NCBI GenBank assembly: GCA_028282865.1
Contig: JANQHA010000664.1
Location: forward strand, 1 to 5,868
DNA: 5,868 bases
Origin: Oligoflexales bacterium
GTDB taxonomy: Bacteria > Bdellovibrionota_B > Oligoflexia > Oligoflexales > CACXFL01
Reading direction: 5' to 3'
The position numbers were made by a program, and so were the translations under genes. Under the pieces are notes generated by a model, which did no database searches, was not told the DNA's origin, and saw nothing but the letters and a program-made list of their open reading frames with translations. Below are positions 5,725-5,868 of this stretch, piece by piece. Each line of letters begins with the position of its first letter. The stretch's first letter is position 1.

Positions 5725-5812
5725 AGCAAGCTCCTTTCGCCAGCATTACCTGGATCAAGTTAAAGGGTCGCAGCCGCACTGCCTCTCAGCCTGTAGAAGG
5801 CTCCCCTGTTAT
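5725..5812 (-). promoter_or_regulatory. TPP (THI-box) riboswitch
   Basis: On the minus strand the conserved thiamine-pyrophosphate aptamer is complete. P2 is AGGGG (5803-5807) pairing with CCCTT (5763-5767). P3 is GCCT/AGGC (5798-5801 with 5789-5792). The pyrimidine-sensing CTGAGAG core is at 5783-5789, with an optional extra stem GCAG/CTGC (5779-5782 with 5770-5773). The diphosphate-sensing arm has CTTGATCCAGG and P5 CCAG/CTGG (5750-5753 with 5740-5743), ending GGCGAAAGGAG (5731-5741). P1 is not obvious by eye. The final AAAGGAG doubles as the SD of the TTG start at 5724, and no terminator hairpin with T-run lies between. Control is therefore most likely translational: TPP binding would hide the SD and turn the transporter off. 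Confidence 0.95.
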
Positions 5813-5822
5813 GTCGAGAGAT

Positions 5823-5851
5823 CTTATATAGAAAAAAAATAGCCTTGTAAA
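5823..5851 (-). promoter_or_regulatory. Promoter of the riboswitch-transporter unit
   Basis: On the minus strand, TTTACA (5846-5851, five of six matches to -35) and TATAAG (5823-5828, five of six to -10) are exactly 17 bases apart, with a T8 run in the spacer. Transcription would start near 5816, just upstream of the riboswitch aptamer. The remaining bases up to 5868 show nothing further. Confidence 0.7.
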
Positions 5852-5868
5852 GTATTGGCAAAGATAAC

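Overview
The window is ordinary chromosomal DNA of a Gram-negative-type bacterium with moderate GC (mid-40s % by eye). It holds housekeeping genes, one unfamiliar membrane-anchored protein gene and a riboswitch-controlled transporter. There is no sign of phage, IS elements, CRISPR or horizontal transfer. Housekeeping proteins with proteobacterial-looking sequences sit next to a double-GYF membrane protein, and one TTG and one GTG start are used. This would fit a deltaproteobacterial, Bdellovibrionota or Oligoflexia-type lineage, but that is a low-confidence guess from memory, not a search.

Layout. Positions 1-1263 (minus strand) hold the translation operon rpsB-tsf (ribosomal protein S2, then elongation factor Ts, which runs off the left edge). 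The 347-base divergent region 1264-1610 holds the rpsB leader, with three hairpins competing around the Shine-Dalgarno (SD) sequence, a cluster of TTGG/CCAA inverted repeats, and an AT-rich start region for the next gene. Positions 1611-2927 (plus) encode a 438-residue protein with two GYF_2-like modules, one membrane helix, a Lys/Arg-rich linker and a small beta-type C-terminal domain. Its codons 64-66 carry a dnaX-like slippery site. A hairpin terminator (3015-3044) and a promoter (3087-3115) separate it from rpmF (L32) and fabD (malonyl-CoA:ACP transacylase), which are 6 bases apart. The plsX and fabH genes that commonly lie between them are absent.

Positions 4300-5724 (minus) encode a sodium:solute symporter family protein that overlaps fabD tail to tail by 20 bases. 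It starts at TTG immediately behind a clear TPP riboswitch, which itself follows a strong promoter. The transporter is therefore best read as an importer of thiamine or a thiamine precursor, switched off when thiamine pyrophosphate is plentiful.

The genes form three independent transcription units: rpsB-tsf and rpmF-fabD serve growth (translation and fatty-acid synthesis), the transporter serves cofactor supply, and the GYF protein has no assignable role. The most interesting points are the possible programmed -1 frameshift in the GYF gene, the riboswitch-transporter pairing, and the alternative structures in the rpsB leader.
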